Positions 60,201-64,000 of a stretch of DNA of 64,000 nucleotides are shown one piece after another. Made by a program: the position numbers and the translations under genes. Position 1 is the stretch's first letter. Each line of letters starts with the position of its first letter. Source of the DNA: Paramarasmius palmivorus (Eukaryota > Basidiomycota > Agaricomycetes > Agaricales > Marasmiaceae); assembly GCA_037176845.1 (NCBI GenBank), contig JAYKXP010000036.1, positions 62,001 through 126,000 on the forward strand. The letters are read 5' to 3'. The notes below the pieces were generated by a model. The model had not been told where the DNA came from. It saw only the letters and a list, made by a program, of their open reading frames with translations, and ran no database searches.

Positions 60201-62694
60201 GTCGGGAACGTACAGGGCATTTGGCAAGAGATTACGTGGGTGTCTCTTCTGCTCCCTTCTCACGACAAGGGCTAATGTGTTGGCGGCGAATAGACTCTCC
60301 GTAAACACTATGGCAGGCAACTTGACAACCCAAGTCCGTGGCTTTGCGCAGATCTCTGCGGCGGCTATGGATGGTGACTTTACGAGGTTCATCACGGTTG
60401 AGGCTAGTGGTGAGATGGATTCATTGAAGACCCAGGTACGTGTGCCTTCTGTCTTGTTGGGGGCAATGGGATGAAACAATCGAGTCCAACTGCTGAGTGA
60501 ACTCCCTTTCGGGGGTACTGAACGGACTTTTTAGAATCGCTCTGATATCTTTCTCTTCCTTTTCCTTTAACGTTTGAAGCGAAGATGCTAATGGACACGA
60601 ACAGATCAATAACATGGTATTCAACCTCCGAGATTCTATCCAAAAGAACACCGCTGCTCGTGAAGCCGCCGAGTTGGCCAACAGGTCTAAATCGGAGTTT
60701 TTGGCGAATATGAGTCACGAGATTAGGTATGCCTCTTTTTTTCTTCCGTGGGCGGGGACTAATGACAACGTGGGCAGGACACCAATGAACGGTATCATTG
60801 GTATGACAGAGCTCACTCTCGACTCCGACCTGAACAGGTCCCAGAGGGAAAGTTTGTTATTAGTGCACTCGTTGGCGAGGAGTTTATTATTGATTATTGA
60901 TGATATTTTGGATATCTCGAAGAGTGAGTGGTCTTCCTTACTCCCCCTTGACTAAGAGTTACTGATGATGATATGTCCTTAGTCGAAGCCGGTCGCATGA
61001 CAATGGAAGCTGTCTCTTACTCACTCCGTCAAACCGTATTCGGCATCCTCAAAACTCTCGTTGTTCGCGCCTCCCAGAACAACCTCGACTTGACATATGA
61101 CGTTGAACCCGACATACCTGATCAACTCATTGGTGATTCACTCCGTCTGAGACAAGTTATCACCAACCTTGTCGGAAACGCCATCAAGTTCACCCCGGCG
61201 AAGAGTACGCGCAAGGGACAGGTGGCGTTGAGCTGTAGATTGCTGGCGAGTGATGATCAGAGCGTGACGCTCGAGTTCTGCGTTTCGGATACGGGTATTG
61301 GTATTGCGAAGGACAAGTTAAATTTGATCTTCGATACCTTCTGTCAAGCAGACGGGAGTACGACTAGGGTATGTTCCTTATCTCTTGATATAGGTTTCGC
61401 GCTAACAGGGTCGCGTGGTAGGAATACGGAGGAACCGGTCTCGGATTATCCATCTCCAAACGTCTTGTCTCTCTTATGCAAGGTAACATGTGGGTTGAAT
61501 CTGAAGTCCAGAAGGGTTCCCGGTTCTTCTTCACCATCACCTCCCAAATCTCTCAATCGTCAATGGAGAACACACTCGCAAAGATGGCGCCCTTCGCTAA
61601 ACGTACGATACTATTCGTGGACTCAGCTTATGACCAGACCGGTGTGGTAGAACGAATAAGCGAGTTGGGATTGAAACCGTTTGTGGTGCATGATGTGCAT
61701 CAGTTGACAAATAAGGAGAATTGTCCACATATCGATACTATTGTGGTTGATTCGCTCAAGGTGGTGAGTAACCTTTTCGTGTGTTCAGCTTTGGCGGCGG
61801 TACTGATGATTGTGGGTAGACGGAGACGATTAGGGAGATTGAGCACCTGCGGTATATCCCTATCGTTTTGTTGCTTTCGAGTACGCCAATGCAGTCGTTG
61901 AACCGTAAGTGTTAGCTAGCTTCCCCGAAATGTGTGCTGAGTGCCGCTCTCGTAGTCAAATGGTGTCTAGACAACTCCATCACCTCTCAAGTCACCACTC
62001 CGGCCTCGGCACAAGACCTCGCTTCAGCCTTAGTCTCCGCATTAGAATCTAGCACCGTCTCGCCGGTCAGCGCTCCCAACGATGTGACGTTCGATATCCT
62101 TCTCGCCGAGGACAACATCGTCAACCAGAAATTAGCTGTCAAGATTCTGGAGAAATATGGTCACCAAGTGGAGATTGCGGAGAACGGTAGTCTTGCGGTG
62201 GATGCGTACAAGGGTAGAATTGCGCAGGATAGGCCATTCGATATCATTCTTGTGAGTAGCCTCCTTCTGCTCCTCGGGTAGAATGCTAACAGGTTCTATA
62301 GATGGACGTCTCGATGCCGTTCATGGGCGGTATGGAGGCTACGGAGCTCATCCGAAGCTACGAGCTGGCAAACGATTTGGAGCCCGTACCTATAATCGCG
62401 TTAACGGCTCATGCTAGTACGTTCCTCTTTCCATCCGTTCAACGTCCGCAATGCTGACAAAACCTTGCAGTGATTGGTGACCGCGAACGATGCCTCCAAG
62501 CTGGTATGGACGACCACATCACCAAACCACTCAGACGAGGCGATCTTCTCACTGCTATCAACAAACTCGCTGGCGAGCGCAGTGTGAATCGACACCTGTA
62601 TCCTCATAGAATATCACATTCGACGAGGAACAGGACGTTTGATATGGATCCATATGACGTGACGGGGCCGAGGATTACGACGTTGGATTACTAG
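57244..62694 (+). CDS. nik-1: Group III hybrid histidine kinase (Nik-1/Os-1 type)
   Basis: About nineteen exons and roughly 1,300 residues. The open frame is visible from 57244 ([14 protein letters not shown]); it has no in-frame ATG until 57559, so an upstream exon or a later start must apply. After an acidic and Ser/Pro-rich N-terminus come six HAMP-type repeats, each marked by EVTRV-x4-VGT-x-G-x-LGGQA. Then the H-box [16 protein letters not shown] (split by an intron at about 60727), N-box [11 protein letters not shown]1 SDTGIGIA, G2 [10 protein letters not shown], and a receiver domain with acidic pair AEDN, phospho-acceptor [10 protein letters not shown] and KPLRRGD. This class is cytoplasmic, signals through a Ypd1-type phosphotransfer protein to the HOG osmostress pathway, and is the target of phenylpyrrole and dicarboximide fungicides. 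All catalytic motifs are present. Confidence 0.9.
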
Positions 62695-63272
62695 TTCCCT
62701 TTCCAGTGCATTTCATTTTCGTTCCGATACCCATGCTAATACTTCATACCGCCGTGCTATTGTTTCATTTACCTCATCTATTCCCGCGTTCATTCATTAA
62801 TGCCTTGTCTCTCTACCTCTCAATGTACCAGTAGTTATTACCACCACCGACATGCCTTTATCGCTTGTTTTTTCGCTGTATCAATTTCCAGAGCTAGTAC
62901 GATTAACATTACTGACTATGTTTACGAACGATGTACATATCACCTCATCTGTTTCTTTCTCTCGCTTAATAAGATGAAAAGTACGTGCTACCGGGTGTGA
63001 TTGTACGAAAATCGACTGAGTCTCATCAGAAATGTCGTTGCTACTAGCTAGTACATGATAGGGTTACGGAGTGGTATTCAGTGGAAACAAGTTTGAGATG
63101 AAGCTTGTAGGAGAGGCTCTAGGTCAAGTTGTATCGTGAAGATCAGCTCAGGCTGGAGCACCTCGATTTCCAAACAATGGGTAAGTAGGTGCATAGGTAA
63201 ATTTGAACAAGAACAAGACGAAAGGGGAACCACGAGGAAGACGTTCAAGAATGAAATGAGGTAGAGGGAATT
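62695..63272. other. Intergenic between two convergent genes
   Basis: The 3' flanks of the kinase (plus) and of copy H (minus) meet here. No gene or repeat is seen. Confidence 0.6.
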
Positions 63273-64000
63273 TCATCCGATGTGAGGAATTAATGTTGTC
63301 CACTGGACAGTTTGGTATGCGCTTGGGGGAAGATTTCGGAGCTCCATGAGGGCGAGTACCATTAAAGTGACTCGAGCGACGAAGTATGCCATGGGGAAAA
63401 GTAAGGCGATAAAGGATATAGCCAAAACTTCCACGAACTTCTCGATGTTCCGCTTACGAAGATCAACAAAACCTCCAATTACCATGTTGATACTCAAAAC
63501 GACGGCTACTCCGATAGGCAGAGTAATAAGTCCAACAGCTGAAATACGCCAGAGAAACTGTTCTGTATGTGTAGGAAATCGAAAATTCCACGGGATGCAA
63601 TGGATGGCGCCAAATAGTGTGGTGATTCCATAAGCGAGGATGTGCAAGGTCAGTGATTCGTCTTCCAGCCTGGAAGGGCTGATGACAAATGCCATATACT
63701 TGTCATTCTCATCTACTATGATGAGGATAGATGCCGCAATCAGGCGAAATACGACCAGGAGCGGAAGGCAGGCCAGTTGTAGTAGTGTCATCCAATTCAT
63801 ATTTGGGACACTTTCGTCGTTCAGATCGTGCTGGTAATACACGTTAAAGGGATTCCCTTTGAGGCATAGGAAATTGAAGATTGCAATCATCGACTTTCCT
63901 AGCTTGATGACTGCATCCCGGATCGAATGCCATAACACAACAGCCAACTCCCGAAATCTGTCCCAAATATGCGCGGACCCTTTGTCACGGTTGCAAGCAT
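63273..64000 (-). CDS. Array family copy H, minus strand, 5' part beyond the window
   Basis: The last exon of the same membrane-protein family, read on the minus strand and open to the window edge. It shows HSIRDAVIKLGKSMIAIFNF, LQLACLPLLVVFRLIAASI, FGAIHCIPWNFRFP, YFVARVTLMVLALMELRNL and the ending WTTLIPHIG at 63273. No stop or frameshift is seen in about 242 codons. The motifs upstream of the variable loop (FGTYFLWWNKP and earlier) should lie to the right of the window. It is the only copy in inverted orientation and is separated from the array by the kinase gene. Confidence 0.85.
   Translation of the reverse strand, partial: ACNRDKGSAHIWDRFRELAVVLWHSIRDAVIKLGKSMIAIFNFLCLKGNPFNVYYQHDLNDESVPNMNWMTLLQLACLPLLVVFRLIAASILIIVDENDKYMAFVISPSRLEDESLTLHILAYGITTLFGAIHCIPWNFRFPTHTEQFLWRISAVGLITLPIGVAVVLSINMVIGGFVDLRKRNIEKFVEVLAISFIALLFPMAYFVARVTLMVLALMELRNLPPSAYQTVQWTTLIPHIG

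Noticed and set aside
1..64000. tRNA, rRNA, riboswitch or bacterial-type operon features
   Set aside because: None is visible; genes are intron-split and eukaryotic throughout.

Overview
This is fungal nuclear DNA, most likely from a mushroom-forming basidiomycete (Agaricomycetes). The signs are very short introns (about 45-60 nt, gt...ag), micro-exons, a basidiomycete-style polytopic membrane-protein family in tandem, a Ty1/copia element, a Helitron-type Rep-helicase gene, a TET/JBP-like dioxygenase gene and a group III hybrid histidine kinase with six HAMP-type repeats. The genus cannot be read from the sequence.

Layout. (1) Positions 1-24.6 kb and 48.1-56 kb hold a tandem array of one four-exon membrane-protein family whose last exon ends at an invariant IPHIG. 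On the plus strand I count seven copies: A (1439-3126, decayed), B (4951-6734, intact), C (6964-7558, 3' remnant), D (8476-10173, pseudogene), E (13468-15268, frameshifted), F (24187-24586 plus 48132-49580, split by an insertion) and G (53453-55259, intact). An eighth copy, H, runs on the minus strand off the right edge (63273-64000). The spacers are themselves duplicated and carry decayed copies of the 5' region of the downstream histidine kinase gene. (2) A young 4.34-kb gag-protease-only Ty1/copia element (18003-22345) with 318-bp LTRs and a 5-bp target duplication sits in the spacer between copies E and F. (3) A 23.5-kb insertion (about 24587-48131) lies inside exon 2 of copy F. (4) A group III hybrid histidine kinase (Nik-1/Os-1 type) occupies about 57.2-62.7 kb.

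The 23.5-kb insertion is the exciting part. From left to right it carries a 191-bp tandem repeat, an F-box protein gene, a multi-exon gene of unknown function, a TET/JBP-like dioxygenase gene, a divergent pair of multi-exon genes of unknown function, and a 2.56-kresidue Rep-helicase gene. That last gene ends 55 bp before the insertion's right edge, and an 8-bp-stem hairpin lies between, which is the layout of a Helitron 3' end. The Rep-helicase has HUH and Y-x3-Y nuclease motifs, a PIF1-type helicase and a C-terminal domain with ubiquitin-specific-protease-like Cys and His boxes. The left 11 kb has base composition like the host, while the right 12.5 kb is clearly AT-rich, so the insertion may be composite. 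Two places in it carry clusters of three small hairpins with a constant TGAAT loop and covarying stems, which I do not recognise.

How the parts could fit together (inference): a large Helitron-like element, with resident or captured genes that include an epigenetic-type dioxygenase, landed in a fast-turning-over array of membrane-protein genes beside the HOG-pathway sensor kinase.
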